Source of the DNA: an uncultured Sphingomonadaceae bacterium
GTDB taxonomy: Bacteria > Pseudomonadota > Alphaproteobacteria > Sphingomonadales > Sphingomonadaceae
Assembly (NCBI GenBank): GCA_947488845.1
Contig: CANLBM010000008.1
Span: 1-64,000, forward strand
Direction: 5' to 3'
DNA: 64,000 bases
Shown one piece after another: positions 27,292 through 35,795 of this stretch. The first letter of the stretch is position 1. Every line of letters begins with the position of its first letter. The position numbers were made by a program, and so were the translations under genes. Under the pieces are notes generated by a model. It saw nothing but the letters and a program-made list of their open reading frames with translations, did no database searches and had not been told where the DNA came from.

Positions 27292-28781
27292 TGAATTTCC
27301 GTTCAACATTCTGGCTGAACAGCCTTCTGGCAGCAATTGCTATTCCCTTGCTCGCCGCCTGCAGTTTCGCCGAGGACGAGGATCAGGTGAGAGTGACCGT
27401 GATCGAGGACGGCTCGACACAGATCAATCCCGTCGGTACCCGACTGACCTTTGCCTCGTCGACGATGCGCGCAGCGATGGCCAAAGGCCTCGTCGGGTTT
27501 GACGAGGAAGGACGGGTCGTGCCTGCGCTGGCCGCCCGATGGATTGTTTCCGAGGATGGCCTTAGCTATATTTTCCGTCTGTTCGATGCAAAATGGGATG
27601 ATGGCAGACAGATAACAGCCGAACGGGTGGCCCGTCTGCTTCGCTCCCGTTTTTCCGAACTTCGCAAAAGCCGTTTGCAATATGACGTCTCGGTGGTCGA
27701 CGAGGTGGTATCAATGACCGGACGTGTGATCGAGATCCGGCTGGACGCACCGCATCCCAATTTCCTTCAACTGCTGGCACAACCGGAAATGGGACTGTTC
27801 CGAGCCGGTCATGGCGCCGGGCCGATGCGGCTGCTGAGCGAAGAGGGTGGCATCAAACTCAATCGCTTTGATGAACCCTCGCAGGAAGAAGACGAGGAAG
27901 AAGCGGAGCAAGAAGATGACCGGTGGGTGTCCTTGCGCAGCGAATCGGCAGCCGCAGCCATCGCTCGTTATCGGGCCGGCGGCGCACAGGTAGTCCTCAA
28001 CGGCAAATATCACCATCTGCCGCTTGTCGACGCAGCGGACATCAGCAGCAGCGATCTCAGGCTCGACCCGGTCGCCGGCCTGTTTGGGCTAAGGTTCATT
28101 CGCGCCGAGGGTTTCTGGGCGGTCCCGGGCAACCGGGAAATACTGGCAATGGCGATCAACCGTCCGGCGCTGCTGACGTCCTTTCCCGGCGTCAGTGCCT
28201 GGCAGAGCCGGCTCAAGATCATCCCCGAGGCACTCGATGTCGAAGGAATCAACACCTATCCCGACTGGGCCAGCATGACGATGGAGGCACGAACTGCTTT
28301 CGCCAAAAACCATGTGACTCGATGGAAAGCTTCGGAAGGGCGTATCACCCCGCTCACTATCGCTCTGCCGGATGCGGCCGGTGCAGATATCCTGTTCAAG
28401 CGTATCCAGTCGGACCTCAGAAGAGTGGGATTGAATGCAAGGAGAGTCGGTCTGGGCAAGAATGCCGAAGTCGAGCTGATGGACGAGATTGCCCCTTATG
28501 ATAGCGCGCAATGGTTTTTGAAGCAGTTCACCTGCGCCAAAACCCCGGTATGTCTGAACGACGCCGATGCAAAAATTGCCGAAGCCGATGCAGCAACCAA
28601 TTTGCAGATCAAAGCCAGGCTCTATGCCGAGATCGAAGCAATTCTGGTCGAACATTATAATTTCATCCCGATCGCGGTTCCCATCCGCTGGTCGCTTGCC
28701 AAACAGGGTCAGCGTGGCTTTTCCGTCAATTCACGCGGATGGCATCCATTGAACACACTGGTCGGCATCCCTATATCCTGA
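27291..28781 (+). CDS. second peptide/solute-binding lipoprotein (ABC SBP family 5), divergent
   Basis: 496 aa with a lipoprotein signal (lipobox LAAC) and the SBP_bac_5 pattern (LAARWIVSEDGLSYIFRL, then AKWDDGRQITAERV). It has an unusual acidic insert of Glu and Asp around residue 200 (SQEEDEEEAEQEDD) not typical of the family. It overlaps the preceding gene by one base. A GTG at 27288 is an alternative start. Ligand unknown; the acidic insert may be a surface loop. Confidence 0.85.
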   Translation: MNFRSTFWLNSLLAAIAIPLLAACSFAEDEDQVRVTVIEDGSTQINPVGTRLTFASSTMRAAMAKGLVGFDEEGRVVPALAARWIVSEDGLSYIFRLFDAKWDDGRQITAERVARLLRSRFSELRKSRLQYDVSVVDEVVSMTGRVIEIRLDAPHPNFLQLLAQPEMGLFRAGHGAGPMRLLSEEGGIKLNRFDEPSQEEDEEEAEQEDDRWVSLRSESAAAAIARYRAGGAQVVLNGKYHHLPLVDAADISSSDLRLDPVAGLFGLRFIRAEGFWAVPGNREILAMAINRPALLTSFPGVSAWQSRLKIIPEALDVEGINTYPDWASMTMEARTAFAKNHVTRWKASEGRITPLTIALPDAAGADILFKRIQSDLRRVGLNARRVGLGKNAEVELMDEIAPYDSAQWFLKQFTCAKTPVCLNDADAKIAEADAATNLQIKARLYAEIEAILVEHYNFIPIAVPIRWSLAKQGQRGFSVNSRGWHPLNTLVGIPIS

Positions 28782-28812
28782 CTGTATTGGTAGTATATGA
28801 CAGGGAGGCCCC

Positions 28813-29235
28813 ATGGCCATTTCCGAAGAACAGTTGAAACGTCTCGCCGAACAATTGCCCGACGTCAGCCGCGATCCGCAGGCGGTGCGCAACCGCGTCG
28901 AGGCAATGGAAAAAGTGCTGGAACGGGCATTCGTGATCCCCGGCATCAACCGGCCGATCGGCGTCGATTCAATCGTCGGACTGGTTCCGGTGGTCGGTGA
29001 TATCGTCACCGCACTGATGGGCGCCTATATCGTCTGGGAAGCCCGCAATCTCGGCATGTCGAAGATGCAACTGACCCGTATGGCAGCCAATGTCGGCATC
29101 GATACCGCGCTCGGCGCGATTCCGTTTGCCGGTGATGTGTTCGACTTCTTCTGGCGCTCGAACAGCAAGAATCTGAAGATCATCCGTAAACATCTCGACA
29201 AGCATCATCCCGGCACCCGCACGATCGAGGGTTAA
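28813..29235 (+). CDS. DUF4112 membrane protein
   Basis: 140 aa. IGVDSIVGLVPVVGDIVTAL and GIDTALGAIPFAGDVFDFFW, with repeated GxxPxxGD motifs, define DUF4112, a small inner-membrane family of unknown function. Start ATG with AGGGAGG upstream. It stands alone 31 bp after the solute-binding pair and may be cotranscribed with them. Confidence 0.88.
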   Translation: MAISEEQLKRLAEQLPDVSRDPQAVRNRVEAMEKVLERAFVIPGINRPIGVDSIVGLVPVVGDIVTALMGAYIVWEARNLGMSKMQLTRMAANVGIDTALGAIPFAGDVFDFFWRSNSKNLKIIRKHLDKHHPGTRTIEG

Positions 29236-29238
29236 TGT

Positions 29239-29402
29239 ACCCCTGCGACGGTAGTGTGCCCTGCGCAGGCAGGGGCCCATCGCCTGTTGTAGCGTTTCCG
29301 GCCCATGGCAATGGCGTTCGCTGGCCAGCAGAATTTAGCGCAAAAGCACTATTTGCTGAAGACGGAGTTGCACGAGATGGCCCCTGTCTTCGCAGGGGAA
29401 CG
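29239..29402. repeat. intergenic palindromic repeat (CCCCTGCG...CAGGGG type)
   Basis: Between the DUF4112 and RNase T2 genes: hairpin-forming blocks ACCCCTGCGACGG, CCTGCGCAGGCAGGGGCCCA and CCCCTGTCTTCGCAGGGG. The same kind of pair occurs at 46664-46806. No gene is seen in the stretch. Confidence 0.7.
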
Positions 29403-29406
29403 GTGA

Positions 29407-30096
29407 CTAACCCCCGCGCCAGATCTTGACCGGCATATCCTCCTTCGCCGCCCGCATATAGGCAGGACAGCGCTGTGGCCGGAAACTCTTGCCAAGACAG
29501 AGCTTCACTTCCTGCAACCAGCCGCGCTGGTTGATCTTGAGCCGCACCATATCGGGCTGAAGCCCTTCATTCGCAGCCGCAAAAGCGTTGCGAAACTGTC
29601 CCGCCGTCAGCGGCTTGCGCGATAGCCGGTCCATGTCCGGAAAGCGCACCGCGTCGAACATGATCCGCGACACCCGGAAATAGGTCTCCGGACGCCGGGT
29701 CATGCAGGTGCCGTGCTTCGCCCATTCGTGCGCCATCATCCTGGTCGACGGTATCATGCAGAAATTGCGGTTCACCACCGCCGGCGGCAGCGCCTTGGTC
29801 GGCGCGCAATATTGCGGATAGGCGGGCCCGCGCGTGTCGGGCCACAGGCCGTGAAGAATGAAGCCGAAACTGCCGTCATCACCGCTGCACTGCGTCTTGT
29901 CGCGGCGGCTGTCCTTGCGGGTGCGGCAATATTCCGGCGACCAGCTGAGCGCCAGCGTATAGCTGGTGACGGGCGGAGTACGGCGGGGTTCGGAGGCGGG
30001 TTTGCGTTCGGCGGGGGCGCTGAGTCCGGATGGCGGACGGCATTGGTAGGATTGGGCGTTGGCTGGTGTTGCGGCCAATGCAAGCAATAGGAACAT
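29407..30096 (-). CDS. ribonuclease T2 family protein, secreted
   Basis: Cleaves RNA via 2',3'-cyclic phosphates. Both catalytic boxes are present, FILHGLWPD (CAS I) and HEWAKHGTC (CAS II), with cysteines spaced for disulfides. The signal peptide MFLLLALAATPANA suggests periplasmic or extracellular action. I place the start near 30096 (229 aa; a GTG two codons earlier also fits). A longer frame reaching 30207 would translate through a dispersed repeat and is rejected. 97 bp separate it from nadC on the same strand. Confidence 0.9.
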   Translation of the reverse strand: MFLLLALAATPANAQSYQCRPPSGLSAPAERKPASEPRRTPPVTSYTLALSWSPEYCRTRKDSRRDKTQCSGDDGSFGFILHGLWPDTRGPAYPQYCAPTKALPPAVVNRNFCMIPSTRMMAHEWAKHGTCMTRRPETYFRVSRIMFDAVRFPDMDRLSRKPLTAGQFRNAFAAANEGLQPDMVRLKINQRGWLQEVKLCLGKSFRPQRCPAYMRAAKEDMPVKIWRGG

Positions 30097-30163
30097 AGCC
30101 ACTCGTCGCCCCAGCGAAGGCTGCGGCCCAGCCCAAACTTCACGTACTTCGGACGATCGGTTT

Positions 30164-30188
30164 GGATCCCAGCCTTCGCTGGGATGAC
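30164..30188. repeat. GGATCCCAGCCTTCGCTGGGATGAC dispersed repeat
   Basis: Short palindromic element between RNase T2 and nadC, a variant of the GTCATTCCCGCGAAGGCGGG family seen at 31956-31982, 32311-32338 and 32365-32388. A degenerate partner (CCCAGCGAAGGCTGCGGCCC) lies at ~30110-30130. Confidence 0.65.
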
Positions 30189-30193
30189 GTTTC

Positions 30194-31054
30194 CTAAACC
30201 TGCGCAAAATCCAGCCCTATATCCGCCGCCGGCGCACTCTGCGTGAGCCTCCCCACCGAAATATAATCCACGCCCGTGTCCGCCTTGTCGCGGATCGTCT
30301 CCAGCGTTACGCCGCCGCTCGCCTCGGTCTTCACCCGGCCCCCGATCAGCGTCACCGCACCGCGCAGGGTCGCCGGTTCCATATTGTCGAGCAGCAAATG
30401 GGTAGCCCCTGCCGCCAGCGCCGGTTCGATCTGGTCGACCCGGTCGACTTCGCAGATGATATTCTCGACGCCGGCTTCCTTGGCGCGCCGCACGGCCTCG
30501 CCGACCGACCCCGCCACAGCAACATGATTGTCCTTGATCATCGCCGCGTCCCACAGGCCCATGCGATGGTTCTGCGCCCCGCCCATCCGCGTCGCATATT
30601 TCTCCAGCACCCGCAGCCCCGGTATCGTCTTGCGCGTGTCGAGCAAGGTACAGCCCGTCCCGGCAATCCGCCGGACATATGCATTGGTCATGGTCGCGAT
30701 ACCGGTGAGATGCTGCACCGTGTTGAGCGCGCTGCGCTCCGCCGTCAGCATCGCCCGCCCCTTGCCCTTCAGCCGCATGATATCGGTGCCGGCTGCCACA
30801 GCTTCGCCTTCAGCAATCAGAATCTCGATTTCCACCTCCGGGTCGAGATAGCGGAAAAAAGCCTCCGCAATCGGCAGCCCGGCGATCACCGCATCATCGC
30901 GACTGTCCATCACGCCGGAGAATATCGCATCGGCGGGAATGACCGCTTCCGACGTAACATCGCGCCCCCCGGCCCCATAAGGCGCACCAAGGTCTTCGGT
31001 GAGGGTGGCAGCGACGAAAGCGTCGAGATCGAAACGGTCGAGGGTGAAGGTCAT
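30194..31054 (-). CDS. nadC: nicotinate-nucleotide pyrophosphorylase (carboxylating)
   Basis: Converts quinolinate and PRPP to nicotinate mononucleotide in NAD synthesis. 286 aa with AERSALNTVQHLTGIATMTN, LLDTRKTIPGLRVLEKYA, HRMGLWDAAMIKDNHVA, CEVDRVDQIEPALAAGA and ASGGVTLETIRDKADTGVDY, all family hallmarks. Start ATG at 31054; the longer frame to 31438 runs into repeats. It is separated from nadA, the preceding enzyme, by ~1.7 kb of accessory genes and repeats. Confidence 0.96.
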   Translation of the reverse strand: MTFTLDRFDLDAFVAATLTEDLGAPYGAGGRDVTSEAVIPADAIFSGVMDSRDDAVIAGLPIAEAFFRYLDPEVEIEILIAEGEAVAAGTDIMRLKGKGRAMLTAERSALNTVQHLTGIATMTNAYVRRIAGTGCTLLDTRKTIPGLRVLEKYATRMGGAQNHRMGLWDAAMIKDNHVAVAGSVGEAVRRAKEAGVENIICEVDRVDQIEPALAAGATHLLLDNMEPATLRGAVTLIGGRVKTEASGGVTLETIRDKADTGVDYISVGRLTQSAPAADIGLDFAQV

Positions 31055-31384
31055 GAAAATTGACCTAACGCAATCCACTGTCCGGTGAAAGCGGGAATCT
31101 GCCTTCTCCCGTGAGGGAGAAGGATGCGGAGGCTTAACAAGGAACGGGGTTAGCCGGAGCTGGATGAGGATCGCCAATTCCAGAGGACATCCGTTAGTCC
31201 TGAGCCTGTCGAAGGATGCGTTGCGACAAGGGGCGTGGTTCGACAGGCTCACCACTGACGGATGAAAACCAACAATACCGCTCCCTCTCAAATGCGCTGA
31301 CCGGAGCAATGAACTGGCCGAAACTGTCATGACTTGTCGCGGCGGATCGCTTGTGATAACTATGTGTTTCACATATGAAACGGC
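31055..31384. repeat. gene-free region with dispersed hairpin repeats
   Basis: No gene. It contains CCTTCTCCCGTGAGGGAGAAGG (31100-31121) and an inverted pair: CCTGAGCCTGTCGAAGGATG (31199-31218) against TGGTTCGACAGGCTCACCAC (31236-31255). The same arrangement recurs in larger form at 59442-59700 and as a half element at 48537-48560. The end of the region should hold the promoter of the toxin-antitoxin pair. Confidence 0.7.
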
Positions 31385-31660
31385 ATGGATTTTGAATTTG
31401 ATCCAGCCAAGGATGCAATCAACCTGACCAAGCATCATCTGCCGCTGTCGTTCGGCCAGCGGATTTTTGATGATCCTTTTGTCGATATCCTGCCGTCATT
31501 CAGACCGATTGACGGCGAAGACAGATACAAGGCGGTTGGCATGGTGGATGGCAAGCTGTTTACCGCCATTTATACGGAGCGCGGAACAGCAACAAGATTG
31601 ATTTCGGTAAGGAGGAGCAATGCCCGTGAACAAAGAGACTATGATCGCAATCCCCGCTGA
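31385..31660 (+). CDS. brnT: BrnT-family toxin
   Basis: 91 aa: FEFDPAKDAINLTKHHLPL, FDDPFVDILP, GMVDGKLFTAIYTERG and LISVRRSNAREQRDY follow the BrnT pattern of small RelE-fold ribonuclease toxins. It precedes and overlaps by 41 bp an HTH gene that has its own strong ribosome site, the toxin-first order typical of brnTA. Confidence 0.85.
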   Translation: MDFEFDPAKDAINLTKHHLPLSFGQRIFDDPFVDILPSFRPIDGEDRYKAVGMVDGKLFTAIYTERGTATRLISVRRSNAREQRDYDRNPR

Positions 31661-31910
31661 TCCCAATGATCCGGAAGATTTCGACGTCAGCGTTGCTGGT
31701 CTGGAGCGCGCGCATATGGGCCGCTTCATTCGGGTATTGCGTTATGACCTCGGCATGACGCAGGAGGAATTTGCCAAAACCTACGGCATCCCGCTCGCCA
31801 ATATCCGCCAATATGAAATCGGTCGCCACATGCCCCCGCCCGCGGTCCGCGCCTATCTCAAGGTCATCCGCGCCGAACCGGAAGTGGTGAAACGGGTGAT
31901 GGCGGGGTAA
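31620..31910 (+). CDS. HTH antitoxin partner of BrnT
   Basis: 96 aa. The C-terminal half, FIRVLRYDLGMTQEEFAKTYGI then PLANIRQYEIGRHMPPPAVR, is an XRE-type helix-turn-helix, rather than the ribbon-helix-helix of classical BrnA. The N-terminal ~35 residues are likely the toxin-binding part. AAGGAGGAG 5 nt before ATG 31620 fixes the start inside the toxin gene. It probably represses its own promoter. Confidence 0.8.
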   Translation: MPVNKETMIAIPADPNDPEDFDVSVAGLERAHMGRFIRVLRYDLGMTQEEFAKTYGIPLANIRQYEIGRHMPPPAVRAYLKVIRAEPEVVKRVMAG

Positions 31911-31955
31911 AAAGGCCAAGGGCTGGCCGAAACTGTTAATCCGTTCCACCCCTTT

Positions 31956-31982
31956 GTCATTCCCGCGAAGGCGGGAATCCAG
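31956..31982. repeat. GTCATTCCCGCGAAGGCGGG dispersed repeat
   Basis: Palindromic element just before the GIY-YIG gene. Related copies are at 32311-32338 (inverted) and 32365-32388, so this gene is framed by repeats. Confidence 0.75.
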
Positions 31983-31994
31983 TTAGAACAGGCC

Positions 31995-32288
31995 ATGCCC
32001 CGCGCCTATCATGTCTATATTCTCGCCAGCCAGCGAAACGGAACTCTCTACATCGGAGTCACCGCCAATCTCGCCGCCCGCATTTTCGCCCACAGGAACG
32101 GCAAGGGCTCAGAATTTACCAAGAGATATCGCGTGGCAAGGCTGGTCCATATCGAACCGTTTACCGATGTCCGCGATGCCATCGCCCGTGAGAAGGCGCT
32201 CAAGAAATGGAACCGTGGCTGGAAATTGCGGCTGATCGAGGAGAGCAATCCGGACTGGGATGACCTTTTTGACACGCTCAACGGATGA
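31995..32288 (+). CDS. GIY-YIG nuclease-domain protein (UPF0213-like)
   Basis: 97 aa: YHVYILASQRNGTLYIGVTA and RIFAHRNGKGSEFTKRY, then EKALKKWNRGWKLRLIEE, match the stand-alone single-domain GIY-YIG family. The first motif reads VYI...LYIG, with the conserved Arg and Glu downstream. Short solitary members are common in bacteria; their role is uncertain. It lies between two copies of a dispersed repeat. Confidence 0.88.
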   Translation: MPRAYHVYILASQRNGTLYIGVTANLAARIFAHRNGKGSEFTKRYRVARLVHIEPFTDVRDAIAREKALKKWNRGWKLRLIEESNPDWDDLFDTLNG

Positions 32289-32310
32289 CAAGATCGGAAG
32301 ATGGCGCAGA

Positions 32311-32388
32311 CTGGATCCCCGCCTTCGCGAGGATGACAAGAGAACTCTCACTTCGACTCGTTGTGTCATTCCCGCGAAGGCGGGAAAC
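32311..32388. repeat. inverted pair of GTCATTCCCGCGAAGGCGGG repeats
   Basis: CTGGATCCCCGCCTTCGCGAGGATGAC (32311-32337) and GTCATTCCCGCGAAGGCGGGAA (32365-32386) face each other and could form a large hairpin downstream of the GIY-YIG gene. Confidence 0.7.
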
Positions 32389-32401
32389 TAGTTTAAGCGA
32401 T

Positions 32402-32725
32402 TTAAACCCAGAAAGCTTCTCGCTCCAAATCGAGCGCAGATTGGCCCGAACCATCCTCAGCTTGGTCAAACCAACAAAAGCCGCCACCGCGGCACCTCGG
32501 AAAGTTATCGACCGGCTGAATATCCTTAAGGTCCATTCTCGCTCTTGCGTCGTTGAGACTAGCAACAGAATGAGTCTTTCTGAATTCAACCCTGATCTGG
32601 TCGACGACTTTTAGCTCTGCGCGCTTCGCATCCAAGGCTTGGATAAATCGGGTAGTGTAGAAACCGTAAAGCCCATCATTCATGGGAATATTGATCCCCT
32701 GAATCATGACCTTAAACTTTGGCAC
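32402..32725 (-). CDS. hypothetical protein after nadA
   Basis: 107 aa from a GTG lying directly after the nadA stop. The N-terminal half (KFKVMIQGINIPMNDGLYGF, then YTTRFIQALDAKRAE) reads like a real small soluble protein and resembles hypothetical proteins with a GFYTTRFVEA motif. The C-terminal half is Arg- and Cys-containing and less convincing. The position suggests cotranscription with nadA. Function unknown. Confidence 0.55.
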   Translation of the reverse strand: MPKFKVMIQGINIPMNDGLYGFYTTRFIQALDAKRAELKVVDQIRVEFRKTHSVASLNDARARMDLKDIQPVDNFPRCRGGGFCWFDQAEDGSGQSALDLEREAFWV

Positions 32726-33739
32726 TCACCCCTCATGCGCCAGATCAGCCGGTCCCAGGTCCCCCTGACCGACCGTCGCGCTCGCCATTTCCATCATCCG
32801 GTCGATCGACTTGCGGGCCTGCAGGCGCAGTTCCTCGTCCATTTCGATCCGCGGCTCGAGATCACGGAGCGCCACGTAAAGCTTCTCCATCGTGTTCAGC
32901 GCCATATAGGGGCAGATATTGCAGTTGCAGTTGCCGTCCGCACCGGGCGCGCCGATGAAATTCTTTTCCGGCACCGCTTTTTCCATCTGGTGGATGATAT
33001 GCGGTTCGGTGGCGATGATGATTGTGTCGCCTTCGAAATCCTTGGCATATTTCAGGATCGCGCTGGTCGAGCCGACCATGTCCGCGTGATCGAGAATATA
33101 GGCGGGGCATTCGGGATGGGCGGCAACCGGTGCGCCCGGATGCTGGGCCTGCAGTTTCAGCAACTCGGTCTCGCTGAACGCTTCGTGGACAATGCAGACG
33201 CCGGGCCAGAGCAGCATGTCGCGGCCGGTTTTCTTGGCGATATAGGCACCGAGATGCTTGTCGGGACCAAAGATGATCTTCTGGTCGAGCGGGATCTGCG
33301 AGAGAATATGTTCGGCGGAAGAACTGGTGACGATGATGTCGCTCAGCGCCTTCACCTCGGCCGAGCAATTGATATAGGTCAGCGCGATATGGTCGGGATG
33401 CTCGTCGCGGAACGCCTTGAACTTGTCCGGCGGGCAGCTGTCCTCGAGGGAACAGCCGGCATCCATGTCCGGCAGTACGACGATCTTCTCGGGCGACAAT
33501 ATCTTCGCGGTTTCGGCCATGAATTTCACGCCGCAGAAAGCAATCACGTCGGCATCGGTTTCCGCCGCCTTGCGCGACAGTTCGAGACTGTCGCCGACGA
33601 AGTCAGCAATATCCTGGATTTCCGGCTTCTGGTAATAATGGGCGAGGATGATCGCGTTGCGCTCCTTGCGCAGCTTGTTGATTTCCTCGACAATGTCGAC
33701 CCCGGCAAGGCTGCCGCCAATTCCACCACGTGCGTCCAT
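32726..33739 (-). CDS. nadA: quinolinate synthase A
   Basis: Condenses iminoaspartate with dihydroxyacetone phosphate to quinolinate. 337 aa with AIILAHYYQKPEIQDIADF, FCGVKFMAETAKIL, DMDAGCSLEDSC, VAAHPECPAYI and GNCNCNICPYMALNTMEKL; the conserved cysteines bind the [4Fe-4S] cluster. It works before NadC, encoded further left on the same strand, while no aspartate oxidase gene is in the window. Confidence 0.96.
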   Translation of the reverse strand: MDARGGIGGSLAGVDIVEEINKLRKERNAIILAHYYQKPEIQDIADFVGDSLELSRKAAETDADVIAFCGVKFMAETAKILSPEKIVVLPDMDAGCSLEDSCPPDKFKAFRDEHPDHIALTYINCSAEVKALSDIIVTSSSAEHILSQIPLDQKIIFGPDKHLGAYIAKKTGRDMLLWPGVCIVHEAFSETELLKLQAQHPGAPVAAHPECPAYILDHADMVGSTSAILKYAKDFEGDTIIIATEPHIIHQMEKAVPEKNFIGAPGADGNCNCNICPYMALNTMEKLYVALRDLEPRIEMDEELRLQARKSIDRMMEMASATVGQGDLGPADLAHEG

Positions 33740-33861
33740 TTTTCATTCCTCTGTCATGCGTGCCTGGTTCATATAGGAAGCGAAACGCCATTTGTCTTGT
33801 GCCGAACGCCCGTCTCCGCGTTAATTGCCGTAAATATTCACAAAGAAACGGCCACCGGCCC

Positions 33862-34608
33862 CTAGCCGGACGCGGCGATCGATTCGGCGAACTGCTGAAA
33901 CGGCGAAAACAGGGACAGGCCGGTGATCACCACATGCACGGCGGTTACGATCACACCGCATGCCAGCGTTGCCGGATGGATCGACCCCGAGATTTTCCGG
34001 TCATGCCGCGCCAGCACGGCCACGAACGCCAGCTGGATAATCAATATGATCCACTCGCCCCAGCCCCCGAGAAGCGGCATCGGCAGCAAGCGGCCAAAGG
34101 CCGGTTCCAGCGCAATGATGGTGGCCCCGATCATGATCCGGCGATGCCACTGGGTTTGCCGTCGCAACATGATCGCCCAGATCACCATGGCGGCAAAAAC
34201 CACCAGTTCGACAAAGCTCAGGGCCAGAAAATAACTATTGTCGAAAAAAGGCGGAAAACGCTGCAGTTGAACCGCCATATAGCCGGTGTAAAGACCGGTC
34301 GCGCATATCGTCAGCGCCAGTACGCCACCCAGCCAGCCAATCTTGCGGTGCAGGCCGATATTACCGCGCTGGATCAAAAGATTCTGCGTGACCAACAGGC
34401 CCAGCCAAGCCAGCATCAGCAGGCCGTGCAGATGTACCCAGATGGGCACAGCAGGCAAATCCACCATGCCCCGCGCGCTGAATTGGGCAAAGCCGAAGAC
34501 AATGACCGCCGCCATGACGATCGAAAACCGGACAAAAAACTGCTGATCCTGCACGAATCCCGTTCCCGGGCCTGATGCCGGTCTGCCTATATTATCTGTA
34601 ACCCCCAT
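33862..34608 (-). CDS. integral membrane protein, unknown function
   Basis: 248 aa with about six to seven predicted membrane helices (for example FSIVMAAVIVFGFAQFSARG, VHLHGLLMLAWLGLLVTQNL and IGWLGGVLALTICATGLYTG). Paired histidines in helices (VHLHG, GLHRKIGW, WHRRIMIG) recall haem-binding or DUF2306-like membrane families, but I cannot assign one. It stands alone between nadA and the Kelch-like gene. Confidence 0.7.
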   Translation of the reverse strand: MGVTDNIGRPASGPGTGFVQDQQFFVRFSIVMAAVIVFGFAQFSARGMVDLPAVPIWVHLHGLLMLAWLGLLVTQNLLIQRGNIGLHRKIGWLGGVLALTICATGLYTGYMAVQLQRFPPFFDNSYFLALSFVELVVFAAMVIWAIMLRRQTQWHRRIMIGATIIALEPAFGRLLPMPLLGGWGEWIILIIQLAFVAVLARHDRKISGSIHPATLACGVIVTAVHVVITGLSLFSPFQQFAESIAASG

Positions 34609-34715
34609 GTTCGCAGCTCCTGAGAAAATTCCCTTGAAGCGACCCTGACCCCATCGGGATCGATCGGGAACATAGCGCCGATCACGTATAAATGTCCATC
34701 ACGGCGGCCGGCGGT

Positions 34716-35795
34716 TCAGGGACCGGCGCGAAACATCATGATCCGGTCGGTCACATTCTGCTCTGCATCCATGCCGCCGACGATATAATATTCCTGACCG
34801 ACTTTTGCGAGACCGCGATGGTCCATGCTCGGTTCGGCCAGCCGGCCCAGTTCCTGCCATTTGTCGGATTTCAGATCATAAGCAAAAAAGCCGCCTGATG
34901 GTTTGGCAGGTACACCGTCATAGCCGATGCCGTCATAATTATACGGATTGTCGCCACCACCTGCGAATATGATCCGTTTGCCGGCATTGTCGCCGATTGC
35001 CGCCATCCGGTAGCGGGCGCTGCCCGCATGGCTGTCAACGCTGCGCCAGGCAATCTGGGTCGGGTTTTTCGGATCAATATCGCCGCGCCAGCTCAGCTTC
35101 GCCGCCACGAATTTGCGTTTGCCGTCGGCAAAGACCGATGCGACGCCGTCGCTGATGATCATGCTGTCGCCAGCGATCCCCCCAGCGTGGCCGAACACCG
35201 GCGTGCCCGGGAACGGGGTAGCCTCGGTCCAGGCCCCGGTCTGGGTGTCGAACAATTGCACAACGCTGACATTGCCCTCGTCATGCCAGCCGGAGACCAG
35301 ATAGATGAACCGGTTCTGGTACGGCACGACAAGCATATCATCGACCGAAGTCGGCATATCGGCTTGCTGGGCGTAGGTACCGGTTTCCGGATCAAAGGCA
35401 AAAACCTCCGGTGTCGACACTTCGTCGCCGTTGGCAGCTACGGTATAACCGCCAAAAATATAGATTTTCCCCGCGACATTGACCGCCGCGCTGGCCAGTC
35501 TACCTTGCGGGACCGGCACCGGCGCGATTGCCTTGCACGACTGCGTCGCGATCACGCAGGCGAAAGCGGCGTTGCTGGTATCGGTCCATGTCTTGCCCGC
35601 TTTCAGGCCGTTGAAACTGTAAAGGGTCGGGCCATCGGGGCCGTCGGCGACCGCGACCGCATTGTTGCTGATCGGTTCCGGCAACGCAAAACCCGCGGTT
35701 TGCGAAAGCGACTCCGGCTGCGGGCTCTGTTCACACCCTGCCAGCGTCAAAGTGATCAACAGCATTGCTGCCGTATTGGCGATCTGCATTTTCAT
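34716..35795 (-). CDS. Kelch-like beta-propeller lipoprotein
   Basis: 359 aa with lipobox LAGC after a signal peptide. Kelch-type blade motifs recur: VNVAGKIYIFGGYTV, PYQNRFIYLVSGWHDEG, KRIIFAGGGDNPYNYDG and GQEYYIVGGMDAEQN. It is likely an envelope-anchored binding propeller; the ligand is unknown. The ATG at 35795 overlaps the DUF4230 stop (ATGA), so it is the last of a three-gene coupled operon. Confidence 0.82.
   Translation of the reverse strand: MKMQIANTAAMLLITLTLAGCEQSPQPESLSQTAGFALPEPISNNAVAVADGPDGPTLYSFNGLKAGKTWTDTSNAAFACVIATQSCKAIAPVPVPQGRLASAAVNVAGKIYIFGGYTVAANGDEVSTPEVFAFDPETGTYAQQADMPTSVDDMLVVPYQNRFIYLVSGWHDEGNVSVVQLFDTQTGAWTEATPFPGTPVFGHAGGIAGDSMIISDGVASVFADGKRKFVAAKLSWRGDIDPKNPTQIAWRSVDSHAGSARYRMAAIGDNAGKRIIFAGGGDNPYNYDGIGYDGVPAKPSGGFFAYDLKSDKWQELGRLAEPSMDHRGLAKVGQEYYIVGGMDAEQNVTDRIMMFRAGP

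Noticed and set aside
25996..27336. 446-codon frame antisense to the first solute-binding protein
   Set aside because: Composition-driven shadow; no domain.
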